Of a stretch of DNA of 64,000 nucleotides, positions 36,302 to 46,122 are shown in pieces (position 1 is the first letter of the stretch; each line of letters starts with the position of its first letter). The stretch spans positions 310,001 to 374,000 of the forward strand of contig NZDE01000013.1 of NCBI GenBank assembly GCA_002690045.1, read 5' to 3'. A model generated the notes under the pieces. It was not told where the DNA came from. It worked only from the letters and a program-made list of their open reading frames with translations, and ran no database searches. This DNA comes from Alphaproteobacteria bacterium (GTDB lineage Bacteria; Pseudomonadota; Alphaproteobacteria; Micavibrionales; Micavibrionaceae). A program made the position numbers and the translations under genes.

Positions 36302-39300
36302 ATGTCCGAAGCTGAAGAAAAATATGACCTGAGTGATGTTCCGTTTGTGCATTTGCATGTGCATACGGCGTATTCGTTGGCGGAAGGCGCAATTCAAGCT
36401 AAAGCGCTTGTGAAGATGAGTGCGGCGGATAACGCGCCTGCGGTCGCGATGACAGACACCAATAATATGTTTGGCGGTCTTGAATTTTCTATGGCGGGCG
36501 CGGATATGGGTGTGCAGCCAATTCTGGGTATGCAGATGGATTTGAAGGATGCGGAAGGCATTCGTTCGCAAATCGTCCTGTTGGTACAGAGCGAGCTTGG
36601 TTATCGTAATCTATGCTGGATAATTTCTGAAGCGTTTATGAAGTCCGATGATGCGGAGAAGCCCGCGGCGCTTTGGTCGTATCTTGATAACCATAGTGAT
36701 GGTTTGATTTGTTTAACTGGTGGCTATCGCGGCCCTGTTGGCGCAGCCTTAGTTGAGGGGCAGGCGGACAAAGCGGAAGCATCGTTATTGAAGTTGAAAA
36801 AGCTGTTTGGTGATCGGCTCTATGTTGAAATTCAGCGCCACCATTTGGCGTGTGAAAACGACATTGAAAACGCGTTGATTGATTTGGCGTATAAGCATGA
36901 TTTACCGCTTGTCGCGACAAATGATTGTTATTTTGCTACGCGCGACATGCATGAGGCGCATGATGCGCTGCTGTGTATTGCAGATGGCCGTTATGTGACC
37001 GAAGAAGACCGCCGTAAAGAAACGCCGCATCATTATTTGAAATCTCAGGCAGAAATGAAGGAATTATTCGCGGATTTGCCTGAAGCGATTATCAATACGT
37101 CAATTATTGCGCAGCGTTGCCATTACTTGCTGAAACCAATTGACCCGATTTTGCCGCCATTCGACACGGGTGAAGGCCGTAATGAGACTGAAGAGTTACG
37201 CGTTCAGTCTATTGAAGGTTTGGAGTGGCGCCTTGAAAACTATGTATACGAAGAAGGGCATAGCGAAGAGGAACGCAAAGAAATTCATAAGCAATATTTT
37301 GACCGTTTAGATTTTGAACTTGGCGTGATTGAGGGGATGGGCTTCCCTGGTTATTTCTTGATCGTATCTGACTTCATTAAATGGTCTAAGGAGCAAGATA
37401 TTCCCGTTGGGCCAGGCCGTGGTTCTGGTGCGGGCTCCGTTGTTGCGTGGGCGCTGAAGATTACTGACCTTGACCCCATTGCACTTAACCTTCTTTTCGA
37501 ACGTTTTTTGAACCCTGAACGTGTATCCATGCCTGATTTCGATGTCGATTTCTGTCAGGATCGCCGTGAAGAGGTGATTAAATACGTGCAGGAAAAATAC
37601 GGCAAAGACCGCGTGGCGCAGATTATTACCTTTGGTAAGTTGCAAGCGCGCGCCGTTGTGCGTGACGTTGGGCGTGTGTTGCAAATGCCATATGGCCAAG
37701 TTGACCGTATTTCTAAGATGATCCCATCAAACCCTGCGAACCCTGTGACGTTGCAGGAGGCGTTAGATGCAGACCCTGATTTCCGTTTGGAGATTAAAAA
37801 GGATGAAACCGCAGAACGCTTAATTGAAATTGCACTTCAGCTTGAGGGGCTCTACCGTCACGCATCAACCCATGCAGCGGGGGTTGTGATTGGTGACCGT
37901 CCATTGCATGAACTTATCCCACTTTACCGCGATCCGCGCTCTGACATGCCAGTAACGCAGTTTAACATGAAATATGTTGAGCAGGCCGGTTTGGTAAAGT
38001 TCGACTTCCTTGGCCTTAAAACCATGACCGTTGTGCATACAGCGGCGAAATTGGTTAAGGAAGTTCATAATGTCGATATTGATATCCTTAATATCCCGCT
38101 TGATGATGAAAAGACTTACGAGCTTTTGTCATCTGGTCAGACAACCGGTGTGTTTCAGGTAGAATCTGCGGGGATGAAAGACGTGCTGCGTAAGATGCGG
38201 CCGAACCGATTTGAAGATATTATCGCGCTTGTATCCCTCTATCGTCCGGGCCCGATGGATAATATTCCGACCTATATTGCCATTAAAGATGGAGAGCAAG
38301 AGCCTGATTATATGCCCCCTGTGCTGCAGCCGATATTAGAAGAAACCTTCGGTATCATGATTTATCAGGAGCAGGTGATGCAGGCGGCGCAATTCTTGGC
38401 GGGGTATACGCTTGGTGGCGCGGATTTGCTTCGCCGTGCGATGGGTAAGAAGGTTGTTGAAGAAATGAACCGTCAGCGCCAGATTTTCTGTGATGGGGCG
38501 CTTGAAAATAATGAAGTTCCAGAGAAAAAAGCCAATGAAATATTTGATCAGATCAACAAATTCGCAGGCTATGGCTTTAACAAGTCGCACGCGGCTGCTT
38601 ATGCGCTGATTTCCTATTGGACGGCGTGGTTTAAGGCCAATTATCCGGTTGAATTCATGGCTGCGTCGATGACATGGGATATGGGGAACACCGATAAGCT
38701 GTCGATTTTCAAACAAGACCTCAATAAAATGGAGATTCCACTTTTATTGCCTAATATCAATGAGTCAGAGACTAGATTTAAAGTAGAAAATGAAGCTGTG
38801 CGCTATGCGCTTGCCGCGCTTAAAGGTGTTGGTGAAACGGCTATGAAATCTATCATTGAAGAACGTAGTCAAAACGGAAAATACCAATCAATTCAAAACT
38901 TTGCGGACCGTATTTCATCTAGATTGTTAAATAAAAAACAGGTCGAAATGCTGACTGCGGCAGGGGCGTTTGATGAATTGAACGATAACCGTGCGCAGGT
39001 CTTTGCAGGCTCCGAAACAATTATGGGGCATGCCTCACAATTAGAAGCCGAACGCGAAAGCGGGCAAAACAGCTTGTTTGGTGATGTTGGCGGGTCTGAT
39101 ATTGCGCTTGGTATGCCTGACTTGCCCGATATTCCTGACTGGGACCCACTTGAAAAGATGGCGTTTGAGTTTAAAGCTGTTGGCTTTTACCTTTCTGCGC
39201 ACCCGCTTGATACGCGTAAGGCGCAGCTTGACCGCCTAAAAATCTATGATATGGCGGGGGTCGAGGCTGAATTGCACAATAAAAACTCTGGCCGTTTCAA

Positions 39301-39778
39301 AATGGCAGGGGTTGTCCTGAAAAAGCAGGAAAAAGTTAGTGCGAAGACAGGAAATAAATTCGCATTCTTACAGGTGTCTGACCCTGCGGGGGTGTGGGAA
39401 GGCATGGTATTCTCAGAAACGCTGGCGCGCTGCCGTGATTGTATGAATAGTGGCGACCATGTTCTGCTGAATGTTGATGTTGATGTGAAGGACGAGCAGC
39501 TGCGCTTTTTAGTGCAGGATGCAAAGCCGCTTGATGATGCGCTAGCTAGCTCTGTACAGCAAGTGCGCATTACAATTGATGAACGCACCGATATTGACCG
39601 TCTGTTTAATGAGCTTAAGGGCTGTGATGTTAATGGTATTTCGCCGCTCCATATCTACGCGCCAATAGAAGGTGGCGGGCAGGTGCGTTTGGCGCTGCCT
39701 GGTCACTGGCAAATCACCCCAACCAAACGCCGTGCCTTGTATAAAATTAAAGGCGTGCGTCAAGTTGAAGAGCTTTAG
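36302..39778 (+). CDS. dnaE: DNA polymerase III alpha subunit
   Basis: 1158 residues, the usual DnaE1 length. The PHP domain starts with FVHLHVHTAYSL. The polymerase III palm contains PDFDVDF with catalytic Asp residues (about 415) and a third in the later palm. GRGSGAGSVVAWAL, SLYRPGPMDNIP and YGFNKSHAAAYALISYWTAW are family hallmarks. A helix-hairpin-helix and an OB fold (about 980-1060, MAGVVLKKQEKVSAKTG) complete it. It is the replicative polymerase catalytic subunit. Its place after lolCD is usual in Alphaproteobacteria. It converges with a chemoreceptor gene 19 bases away. Confidence 0.96.
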   Translation: MSEAEEKYDLSDVPFVHLHVHTAYSLAEGAIQAKALVKMSAADNAPAVAMTDTNNMFGGLEFSMAGADMGVQPILGMQMDLKDAEGIRSQIVLLVQSELGYRNLCWIISEAFMKSDDAEKPAALWSYLDNHSDGLICLTGGYRGPVGAALVEGQADKAEASLLKLKKLFGDRLYVEIQRHHLACENDIENALIDLAYKHDLPLVATNDCYFATRDMHEAHDALLCIADGRYVTEEDRRKETPHHYLKSQAEMKELFADLPEAIINTSIIAQRCHYLLKPIDPILPPFDTGEGRNETEELRVQSIEGLEWRLENYVYEEGHSEEERKEIHKQYFDRLDFELGVIEGMGFPGYFLIVSDFIKWSKEQDIPVGPGRGSGAGSVVAWALKITDLDPIALNLLFERFLNPERVSMPDFDVDFCQDRREEVIKYVQEKYGKDRVAQIITFGKLQARAVVRDVGRVLQMPYGQVDRISKMIPSNPANPVTLQEALDADPDFRLEIKKDETAERLIEIALQLEGLYRHASTHAAGVVIGDRPLHELIPLYRDPRSDMPVTQFNMKYVEQAGLVKFDFLGLKTMTVVHTAAKLVKEVHNVDIDILNIPLDDEKTYELLSSGQTTGVFQVESAGMKDVLRKMRPNRFEDIIALVSLYRPGPMDNIPTYIAIKDGEQEPDYMPPVLQPILEETFGIMIYQEQVMQAAQFLAGYTLGGADLLRRAMGKKVVEEMNRQRQIFCDGALENNEVPEKKANEIFDQINKFAGYGFNKSHAAAYALISYWTAWFKANYPVEFMAASMTWDMGNTDKLSIFKQDLNKMEIPLLLPNINESETRFKVENEAVRYALAALKGVGETAMKSIIEERSQNGKYQSIQNFADRISSRLLNKKQVEMLTAAGAFDELNDNRAQVFAGSETIMGHASQLEAERESGQNSLFGDVGGSDIALGMPDLPDIPDWDPLEKMAFEFKAVGFYLSAHPLDTRKAQLDRLKIYDMAGVEAELHNKNSGRFKMAGVVLKKQEKVSAKTGNKFAFLQVSDPAGVWEGMVFSETLARCRDCMNSGDHVLLNVDVDVKDEQLRFLVQDAKPLDDALASSVQQVRITIDERTDIDRLFNELKGCDVNGISPLHIYAPIEGGGQVRLALPGHWQITPTKRRALYKIKGVRQVEEL

Positions 39779-39797
39779 CGCTATCAAATTTTGATAA

Positions 39798-41426
39798 TTA
39801 TTCGCCGCGAACTTTATTAGAAAATTCGTGCGCTTTGCCCTCTAGGTCTTTGAAGCGTGTTTCTAAATCTGCAGTGGTTTGCAAAAGGTGAACGGTTTTT
39901 GTGTCATTTTCTGAGGCTTTGTTCGTCACGTTTTGAATTAATTCACTGACCATTCTTACGCTTTGTGCCGTTTCGGCTATACGCGCGGCGACTTCGCTGC
40001 TCGTGGCGGATTGTTCTTCCGTTGCGGCGGATATAGATGTGGCGAATTCATCGATGCGGCTGATGACGCCGTTTACGGCATTAATACTCGTTTCTGTTTG
40101 TTCGACCTGCGAAAGAATTCCCGCTAGTTTTTCACCAATCTCTGATGTAGCTTTGGCTGTTTCATTGGCTAGGCTTTTTACTTCACCGGCAACCACGGCG
40201 AAACCTTTGCCGGCCTCACCAGCGCGTGCGGACTCGATTGTGGCGTTGAGGGCAAGAAGGTTGGTTTGCTCTGCAATTTCACTAATGAGGCTAACGACAT
40301 TTTGTATGTCTGCAGCGCTTGTTTTTAAAGTGTTGATAACGCCGACGGCTTCCATAGATTTACTGACAGCCTCGCTGGCTATGGCTTTGGTGTTGCTTAC
40401 TTGCATGGCAATCTCTTGCACTGAGCTGCTCATCTCTTCGGCTGCAGCAGAAATGGTTTGTGTGTTTGATGATGATGTTTCTGATGCGTCGCTAATCTGA
40501 ATGCTGTTATTTGAAATATCTGATGCGCCGTTTTTGAGGGTTTCTGCATTTGTATTTATGCCTTTAACGGCTTCGCGTACGTCGTTAAGTAGTGTGCCAA
40601 TTGTGTTATCAAAATCATTGGCTAATGCGATCATAGCCTTTTGTTTGTCGCGCTCAGCTTGCTGTTTTAGCTGTTCTTGTTCTTGTTGCATATGGATGTT
40701 GTCTTTACCGCGTTGTTGGAAAACAAGAAGCGTTTTGGCCATTAAACCTATTTCGTTTTGTTTGTCGGTATAAGGTATTTCTGTGTCAAGGTGGCCTTCT
40801 GCCAAGTCCGACATGGTGCTTTTTATTCTACGCATCGGGGCCGTTATATTTTTCTCAAGCAAAAGCGCGGTTACAATTATTAAAACGGCAATAGTAAGTA
40901 TTGAATTTATGATTAAACCTTGGTGCGTTTTAGTTAGAAGCGCATTTTTTTCTGCTAAGGACCATGCGAGCCCAAGGTGCCCATAATATCTATCTTTTTC
41001 TGTGTCTTCTATTTTGTAAAAAACGGTCAGATGGTCTTGGCTAAAGGCTTCTTGGTAGGGGGCTGTTTTGTCTAAAGCAGCAAAGGCAACCTTCAGGTCG
41101 GCGTTTTTATAATTCTCGGATGTATATTCGGTTAGAATATTTCCATCGGCATCATAGGCGATTATATTCGCCAGATTTTTGTTATCATCGGCAATCATTG
41201 GTGCGAAAGATTCTAAGATTTTATCGCCTTTTTTGAATCGGAATGATGCGGTCGTTGCGTCTTTGTAGAGGTCACCGATATCCGTATTATATTGCTTATA
41301 TATTTTATTAAGGGATTGCTCATTTTGTTTGGATACGCTGATGGTTAGAAATAATAAAGAGGCCATTACAGCCAGTGCAATTAAGCTAATGATTTTGAAC
41401 GCGGCAGTACTTAGTATTTTATGCAT
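39798..41426 (-). CDS. Methyl-accepting chemotaxis protein
   Basis: 542 residues. TM1 (about 10-30), a periplasmic sensor (about 32-168, helix-rich start then Cache-like strands [17 protein letters not shown]), TM2 (about 170-190), a HAMP domain (about 190-245) and a C-terminal signalling domain (about 275-540) with the tip [31 protein letters not shown], seen here as [20 protein letters not shown]. It controls CheA and hence flagellar or pilus motility. A secreted Cache-like protein is encoded 52 bases upstream on the same strand, probably in one transcript. No che genes are nearby. The organism is therefore probably motile. Confidence 0.93.
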   Translation of the reverse strand: MHKILSTAAFKIISLIALAVMASLLFLTISVSKQNEQSLNKIYKQYNTDIGDLYKDATTASFRFKKGDKILESFAPMIADDNKNLANIIAYDADGNILTEYTSENYKNADLKVAFAALDKTAPYQEAFSQDHLTVFYKIEDTEKDRYYGHLGLAWSLAEKNALLTKTHQGLIINSILTIAVLIIVTALLLEKNITAPMRRIKSTMSDLAEGHLDTEIPYTDKQNEIGLMAKTLLVFQQRGKDNIHMQQEQEQLKQQAERDKQKAMIALANDFDNTIGTLLNDVREAVKGINTNAETLKNGASDISNNSIQISDASETSSSNTQTISAAAEEMSSSVQEIAMQVSNTKAIASEAVSKSMEAVGVINTLKTSAADIQNVVSLISEIAEQTNLLALNATIESARAGEAGKGFAVVAGEVKSLANETAKATSEIGEKLAGILSQVEQTETSINAVNGVISRIDEFATSISAATEEQSATSSEVAARIAETAQSVRMVSELIQNVTNKASENDTKTVHLLQTTADLETRFKDLEGKAHEFSNKVRGE

Positions 41427-41478
41427 ATAATGGTCTCTTTAAAAAAATATAATAAATATAAGCTTTTATTGGCTTGGT

Positions 41479-42054
41479 TTATTCAATCGTTTCGGCATCA
41501 ATGCCTAGTGTGATTGCGCCAATAGGTGTCTCACCATCACTAATTGTTGTGCTGATTTGCACCTGATATGTTTGTGATGATTCGTCGAATTCCACATCGC
41601 TAACGTGAATTGCGTTTGCGCCTTTTGCGAAGCTTTCTTGCCATTTGGCTTCATCGCCTTGCCAGTAATCTGATGTTAGTCCACTTTGTCCGACATTCAG
41701 CCCTTTGTCATCCATAATGAAAATTTCTGTGAACTGCCCATCGCTTTCTTCAAGCTTTGCTTTCAAAAAATTGGATAGTGCATTTTCTGTGGTCGCGGAT
41801 ATGAGCTCTTGGTCATCAGCGCGCCACTTTTTGTCGAGCGCTACAACATCATCAGGGCTTAAGCTTTTATGTTTTTCATTTTGTGCTTTGATGCCATCAA
41901 CGATAACGGGGTCATTTAACCAACTTGTTACATTTGATTCGATAAAAGCACTCGCTGCATCTTGGCTAATGGCTTGACCTTCAGCTTTTGCGTTTATTGG
42001 TGATGCAAGGCATAAAGCAGCTGCACCCAGCATGAGAAATCGTGTTTTAATCAT
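41479..42054 (-). CDS. Free-standing periplasmic PDC/Cache-like sensor protein
   Basis: 191 residues. A Sec signal peptide (LGAAALCLASPINAKAEG, cleavage after AKA) and no other hydrophobic segment make it a soluble periplasmic protein. The mature part reads as one single Cache/PDC domain: a long N-terminal helix (ISQDAASAFIESNVTSWL), then strands with FTEIFIMDDKGLNVGQS and the family-like TSDYWQGDEAKWQESF, ending in GAITLGIDAETIE. Similar domains are usually built into chemoreceptors or kinases. Here it stands alone, in front of a chemoreceptor gene that has its own sensor. It could be a ligand-binding accessory protein, though this is inference. Confidence 0.75.
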   Translation of the reverse strand: MIKTRFLMLGAAALCLASPINAKAEGQAISQDAASAFIESNVTSWLNDPVIVDGIKAQNEKHKSLSPDDVVALDKKWRADDQELISATTENALSNFLKAKLEESDGQFTEIFIMDDKGLNVGQSGLTSDYWQGDEAKWQESFAKGANAIHVSDVEFDESSQTYQVQISTTISDGETPIGAITLGIDAETIE

Positions 42055-42347
42055 TAAAAATCTCCGTAAAATATTTGTAGTATATAAAGTAGGATAAACA
42101 AATACTTATTTATAAATCATTAAGCTTAAATAATATAAATCTTTTAGTGTGTTATACGTTTTTTTAATGGTGGTAGATCACCCTTATTCATTAGACCACA
42201 CTAATGTTTATATTCCGTTAATAAAAAACTGATACGATGGATGATGTGGATATCAGAAATCATTTTTGAATTCTATTTGAAGAAAACGAATATTTTCCTT
42301 GATTTTCGTGATAAAAATCAGTAAATACCCACTTAACTAAATACACA
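42055..42347. other. A/T-rich intergenic region between the Cache gene and rpsB
   Basis: 293 bases with no credible gene on either strand. It must hold the divergent promoters for the Cache-chemoreceptor unit and for rpsB-tsf. A GTGGT/ACCAC inverted pair and a GATTTT/AAAATC pair (around 42303-42319) are present, but I see no clear sigma-70 pair with good spacing. It passes directly into the structured rpsB leader. Confidence 0.5.
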
Positions 42348-42441
42348 TGCTGAATTTTGCCCTGCATGTAAGGGCAATCTTTTCGGTGAGGAATAGTCCT
42401 TATCTATAAGTTCAGCAGAGGCAGAACCGAAAAAGAAGGAG
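42348..42441 (+). promoter_or_regulatory. Structured rpsB leader with pseudoknot potential (candidate S2 autoregulatory element)
   Basis: Four helices can be read. P1 pairs 42348-42357 with 42408-42417 (10 bp, one G-T). Within it are a 7-bp hairpin 42357-42363/42371-42377 (TTGCCCT/AGGGCAA; shares one base with P1) and a 4-bp hairpin 42389-42392/42397-42400. A further 8-bp perfect helix 42380-42387/42426-42433 (TTTTCGGT/ACCGAAAA) crosses P1, which makes an H-type pseudoknot. Its 3' arm ends just before the AAGGAG ribosome site (42436-42441) of rpsB. S2 is known to repress rpsB-tsf through the mRNA leader in E. coli, so a similar role is the simplest reading. Confidence 0.6.
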
Positions 42442-42447
42442 AATTTT

Positions 42448-43254
42448 ATGCCTACATTTACAATGCGTCAGTTATTAGAAGCTGGTGTTCACTTTGGTCA
42501 CAACACACATCGTTGGAATCCTGCGAACCGTAAATTTATTTTTGGTGTTCGTAATGGTATCCACATTATTGACCTTCAGCAGACTGTTCCAATGCTTGGT
42601 TCAGCGCTTGAAACAATCAAACAAATTTCTTCACGTGGCGGCCGCGTACTTTTCGTTGGTACAAAACGTCAAGCACAGGATAAAGTTAAAGAAGCTGCAC
42701 AGCGTTGTGGTCAGTACTACGTAAACCACCGTTGGTTAGGTGGTATGCTTACTAACTGGAAAACAATTTCGAAATCTATCGCACGTTTGAAAGAGCTTGA
42801 TGAAATTTTGGCATCTGAAGCTGAAATGGCGTCTCGTACGAAAAAAGAAATTCTTATGATGACACGTGAGCGTGATAAGCTTGAGCTATCTATCGGTGGT
42901 ATTAAGGATATGGGCGGTCAACCTGATGCTGTTTTCATCATCGACTGTAAAAAAGAATCTATCGCAGTTAAAGAATCAAACGTGTTGAATATACCAGTTG
43001 TTGGTATCATCGATACAAACGTAAGTGCAGAAGGCGTAGACTTCCCTGTACCAGGCAACGACGATGCAGCGCGTGCAATTGATTTGTACTGTGAGCTTGT
43101 TTCTAACGCTGTTCTTGAAGGTATTCAGGCCGAATTGAGCGCGTCTGGTGCGGATCTTGGCGAAGCTGTTGACGTTAAAGTCGAACTTCCTAAAGAAGAA
43201 GCAGCAAACGAAGCTGAAGAAGAAGTTGCTACAAAAGCAAAAGCTTCTGCGTAA
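42448..43254 (+). CDS. rpsB: 30S ribosomal protein S2
   Basis: 268 residues. Recognised by [54 protein letters not shown] and the [18 protein letters not shown] region. The C-terminal 30 residues are an extension rich in Glu, Ala and Lys, as in many alphaproteobacterial S2. AAGGAG precedes the ATG by 6 bases. tsf follows after 39 bases, the near-universal rpsB-tsf pair, and codon choice looks adapted for high expression. Confidence 0.97.
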   Translation: MPTFTMRQLLEAGVHFGHNTHRWNPANRKFIFGVRNGIHIIDLQQTVPMLGSALETIKQISSRGGRVLFVGTKRQAQDKVKEAAQRCGQYYVNHRWLGGMLTNWKTISKSIARLKELDEILASEAEMASRTKKEILMMTRERDKLELSIGGIKDMGGQPDAVFIIDCKKESIAVKESNVLNIPVVGIIDTNVSAEGVDFPVPGNDDAARAIDLYCELVSNAVLEGIQAELSASGADLGEAVDVKVELPKEEAANEAEEEVATKAKASA

Positions 43255-43293
43255 ATCATACAAACTCTAACACTAACACATAAGGAAACTGAA

Positions 43294-44217
43294 ATGTCTA
43301 TTACAGCATCTCAAGTTAAAGAACTTCGTGAAAAAACTGGCGTTGGCATGATGGACGCTAAAAAAGCACTTGTTGAAAATGGTGGCGATATGGATGCCTC
43401 TGTTGACTGGCTTCGTGCAAAAGGTATGGCGAAAGCAGCTAAGAAGGCTGGCCGTACAGCAGCTGAAGGCCTTGTAGCAATCGCAACAAGCGAAAACGGC
43501 ACATCAGGTACAGTTGTTGAAATCAACGCGGAAACAGACTTCGTTGCACGTAACGAAAAATTCCAAGACTTCACAAAGAAAATTGCGTCTTTGGCGCTTG
43601 ACGTTGATGGCGTTGAATCACTTGCTGCTGCGGATTACGCAGGCGGCAAGAACGTTGCAGATACATTGACAGACTTGATCGCGACAATTGGTGAAAACAT
43701 GCAGCTTCGCCGCATGGACAAGCTAACAGTGTCAAACGGTTATGTTGCAAGCTACGTTCACAATGCATTACAAGCTGGTCTTGGTAGCATTGGTGTTCTT
43801 GTTGCACTTGAATCTGAGGGTAACCAAGACGTTCTGGCAACAGTTGGTAAGCAAATCGCGATGCATGTTGCGGCTGCAAACCCAATGTTCCTAGACACAG
43901 ATAGTGTTGACCCAGAAGTTGCAGCTCGTGAAAAGCAAGTTCTTATGGATCAGGCTGCTGAATCAGGTAAGCCGCAAGAGATCATTGAAAAAATGATCGA
44001 AGGCCGTATGCGTAAATACTTCGAAGAGATTTGTCTTGTTGAGCAAGTTTTCGTTATCGACGGCGAAACAAAAATCAAAGACGTTATCAAAGCAGCTGAA
44101 AAAGAAGCGGGCGCTTCAATCAAGCTTGCTGGCTTCCTTCGTTACGTTCTTGGTGATGGCATCGAGAAAGAAGAAGAAGACTTCGCAGCAGAAGTTGCAA
44201 AGACAGTTAACGGCTAA
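43294..44217 (+). CDS. tsf: Elongation factor Ts
   Basis: 307 residues. The N-terminal UBA-like domain has KELREKTGVGMMDAKKAL, followed by the TDFVARNEKF signature of the core and two subdomains, with QVFVIDGETKIKDVI in the C-terminal part. It recycles EF-Tu by GDP release. The gene is followed by a strong terminator, so rpsB-tsf is one closed unit. Confidence 0.97.
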   Translation: MSITASQVKELREKTGVGMMDAKKALVENGGDMDASVDWLRAKGMAKAAKKAGRTAAEGLVAIATSENGTSGTVVEINAETDFVARNEKFQDFTKKIASLALDVDGVESLAAADYAGGKNVADTLTDLIATIGENMQLRRMDKLTVSNGYVASYVHNALQAGLGSIGVLVALESEGNQDVLATVGKQIAMHVAAANPMFLDTDSVDPEVAAREKQVLMDQAAESGKPQEIIEKMIEGRMRKYFEEICLVEQVFVIDGETKIKDVIKAAEKEAGASIKLAGFLRYVLGDGIEKEEEDFAAEVAKTVNG

Positions 44218-44240
44218 TAGTTGTTATATTGAGTTTTGGA

Positions 44241-44270
44241 AAAGCGCTGCGTATTGTGGCGCTTTTTTTT
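44241..44270 (+). terminator. Rho-independent terminator after tsf
   Basis: AAAGCGC (44241-44247), an 11-base loop, GCGCTTT (44259-44265) and a T run to 44270. It lies 24 bases past the tsf stop and separates rpsB-tsf from csaA. Confidence 0.85.
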
Positions 44271-44296
44271 ATTTAGATATAGGGCGAGTTTTAATT

Positions 44297-44638
44297 ATGG
44301 AACAGAATTTAACATGGGAAGAATTTGAGCGTGTGGATATACGGGTAGGGCGCATTGTGCGGTCTGAACCGTTTCCTGAAGCGCGTAAGCCAGCAATTAA
44401 AGTCTGGGTGGACTTTGGAGAGGAGCTAGGGGTGCGTAAAAGTTCTGCACAGCTCACTAAGCATTATGTGCCGGAAGAATTAATCGGTAAAAACGTAATT
44501 GCCGTTGTAAATTTCCCACCACGCCAAATTGGTAAATTCATGTCTGAATTTTTGACGCTGGCCATGCCTGATGATGATGGGCAGCCAGTATTAATTTGCC
44601 CCGATAAAGATGTACCGTTAGGTGGTAAGCTTTTTTAA
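44297..44638 (+). CDS. csaA: tRNA-binding domain protein, CsaA-like chaperone
   Basis: 113 residues from ATG 44297; the longer open frame to 44036 lies inside tsf. A single tRNA-binding OB fold: WEEFERVDIRVGRIVRSEPFPEARKPAIKVWVDFG, seen here in part as FERVDIRVGRIV, then VRKSSAQLTKHY, VNFPPRQIGKFMSE and a C-terminal LGGKLF. The family is CsaA, a dimeric protein with export-chaperone activity in Bacillus and tRNA-binding structure; its role in Proteobacteria is less clear. It stands alone between the tsf terminator and the pyrH promoter. Confidence 0.88.
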   Translation: MEQNLTWEEFERVDIRVGRIVRSEPFPEARKPAIKVWVDFGEELGVRKSSAQLTKHYVPEELIGKNVIAVVNFPPRQIGKFMSEFLTLAMPDDDGQPVLICPDKDVPLGGKLF

Positions 44639-44693
44639 TTCGTATAAAATGCTTGATTATCCAGACTAACCCTTGCTAATAAAGCGGTGAGTA

Positions 44694-44724
44694 TTTACAC
44701 TGCAAAATCGCAGTGAACTATAAT
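44694..44724 (+). promoter_or_regulatory. Candidate pyrH promoter with an embedded palindrome
   Basis: TTTACA (44694-44699) and a consensus TATAAT (44719-44724) are 19 bases apart. Between and overlapping them lies CACTGC-AAAATC-GCAGTG (44698-44715), a perfect 6-bp inverted repeat. If this promoter is used the repeat is in DNA upstream of the start site, which suits an operator better than an RNA hairpin. No repressor can be named. Confidence 0.4.
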
Positions 44725-44741
44725 ATGCGAGAGAATCCGTC

Positions 44742-45506
44742 ATGAGCGCCAATGTAAACACGATTGAAAAGTCTATGCCCGAAGCCGTACCATCTGAATT
44801 ACCTTACAAACGTGTGCTATTGAAAATGTCTGGCGAAGTGCTGATGGGGCCGAATGAATTTGGCTTGCATCCTGAAACAGTCGCTCGAGTTGCGCGTGAT
44901 ATTCAAGAAGTTGTTGATATGGGGGTTCAGGTCTGTGTCGTTGTCGGCGCAGGTAACATCTTCCGCGGTGTATCTGGTGCATCACAAGGGATGGACCGTA
45001 CAGCAGCTGACCATATGGGCATGCTTGGCATCGTGATTAACGCGCTTTGTTTGCAAAATGCGCTTGAGGAAATTGGTGTACAGACGCGCGTACAGTCAGC
45101 CATTCGTATGGATGAAATTTGTGAGCCCTATATTCGCCGCCGCGCCATTCGTCACATGGATAAAGGGCGCGTAGTAATTTTTGCGGCAGGGACAGGTAAC
45201 CCATATTTCACATCAGATACAGGCGCGTCATTGCGTGCATCGGAGATGAACTGTGATTTGATTGCTAAAGGCACAAAGGTTGACGGCGTGTATAATGCCG
45301 ACCCGATGAAAGATACAAGCGCTGTGCGCTATGAAAAAGTATCCTATATGGATGTTTTAACCAAAGATTTAAAGGTTATGGATGCAACAGCAATTTCGCT
45401 CGCGCGTGATAACCAAATTCCTATTGCTGTATTCAATATTCGTGAAGAACATAACTTCTCTAATATTGTTAAGGGCGAGGGGACATTCACAATTGTGGGT
45501 GATTGA
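44742..45506 (+). CDS. pyrH: Uridylate kinase
   Basis: 254 residues, of which about 20 N-terminal residues extend beyond the usual UMPK start ([15 protein letters not shown]). Family segments: [38 protein letters not shown], and [13 protein letters not shown]. It phosphorylates UMP to UDP in the cytoplasm as a hexamer, with GTP activation and UTP inhibition in most bacteria. The pyrH-frr-uppS-cdsA-dxr-rseP order that follows is strongly conserved. Confidence 0.96.
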   Translation: MSANVNTIEKSMPEAVPSELPYKRVLLKMSGEVLMGPNEFGLHPETVARVARDIQEVVDMGVQVCVVVGAGNIFRGVSGASQGMDRTAADHMGMLGIVINALCLQNALEEIGVQTRVQSAIRMDEICEPYIRRRAIRHMDKGRVVIFAAGTGNPYFTSDTGASLRASEMNCDLIAKGTKVDGVYNADPMKDTSAVRYEKVSYMDVLTKDLKVMDATAISLARDNQIPIAVFNIREEHNFSNIVKGEGTFTIVGD

Positions 45507-45541
45507 TAACTTATTTACTTAAACGCAAATGAAGGTGAAAA

Positions 45542-46096
45542 ATGAGCTACGATAAAGCCGATCTTGAAAGACGAATGAATGGTGCGATTGATAACTTGCA
45601 TCAGGAATATACAGGCCTTAGAACAGGGCGTGCTTCTGTGAATATGTTAGACCCTGTAGTGGTTGATGTGTATGGCTCTAAAATGCCGCTTAACCAGGTT
45701 GGTACAGTGTCAGCGCCAGAAGCGCGTATGTTGTCTGTAACTGTATGGGATGCCTCTCAAACGAAAGCTGTCGAAAAAGCAATCCGTGAATCTGGTCTTG
45801 GGCTTAACCCGCAGGCTGAAGGCACGTTGATCCGTATTCCTGTGCCAGAACTTAACGAAGAACGCCGTGCTGAGCTTTCTAAAGTTGCAGGTAAATATGC
45901 TGAAACTGCACGCGTGGCTATTCGTAATGTACGCCGTGATGGTATGGATGCCTTGAAAAAGATGGAATCAGATAAAGAAATCAGCGAAGACGAGCATAAG
46001 CGTTTATCTGATGAAGTGCAGAAATTGACTGATAGTTTTATCGGCAAGGTTGATGGCACTTTGGCACAAAAAGAGAAAGACATCATGACAGTCTAA
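45542..46096 (+). CDS. frr: Ribosome recycling factor
   Basis: 184 residues, the canonical length. Signatures are [20 protein letters not shown], seen here as [15 protein letters not shown], and [13 protein letters not shown] with a long three-helix bundle. It splits post-termination ribosomes together with EF-G. AAATGAAGGTGAAAA upstream gives a good ribosome site. uppS follows after 26 bases. Confidence 0.96.
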   Translation: MSYDKADLERRMNGAIDNLHQEYTGLRTGRASVNMLDPVVVDVYGSKMPLNQVGTVSAPEARMLSVTVWDASQTKAVEKAIRESGLGLNPQAEGTLIRIPVPELNEERRAELSKVAGKYAETARVAIRNVRRDGMDALKKMESDKEISEDEHKRLSDEVQKLTDSFIGKVDGTLAQKEKDIMTV

Positions 46097-46122
46097 TCAA
46101 TAGGCTGTATAGAGTATCTGGT

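Noticed and set aside
37307-37699. Open frame of 130 codons antisense to dnaE
   Set aside because: Lies inside dnaE and has no ribosome site or motif.
39782-39796. Inverted repeat TATCAAA-T-TTTGATA between dnaE and the chemoreceptor gene as a terminator
   Set aside because: The one-base loop cannot form a hairpin at full length, the stem is A/T-rich and no clear T run follows.
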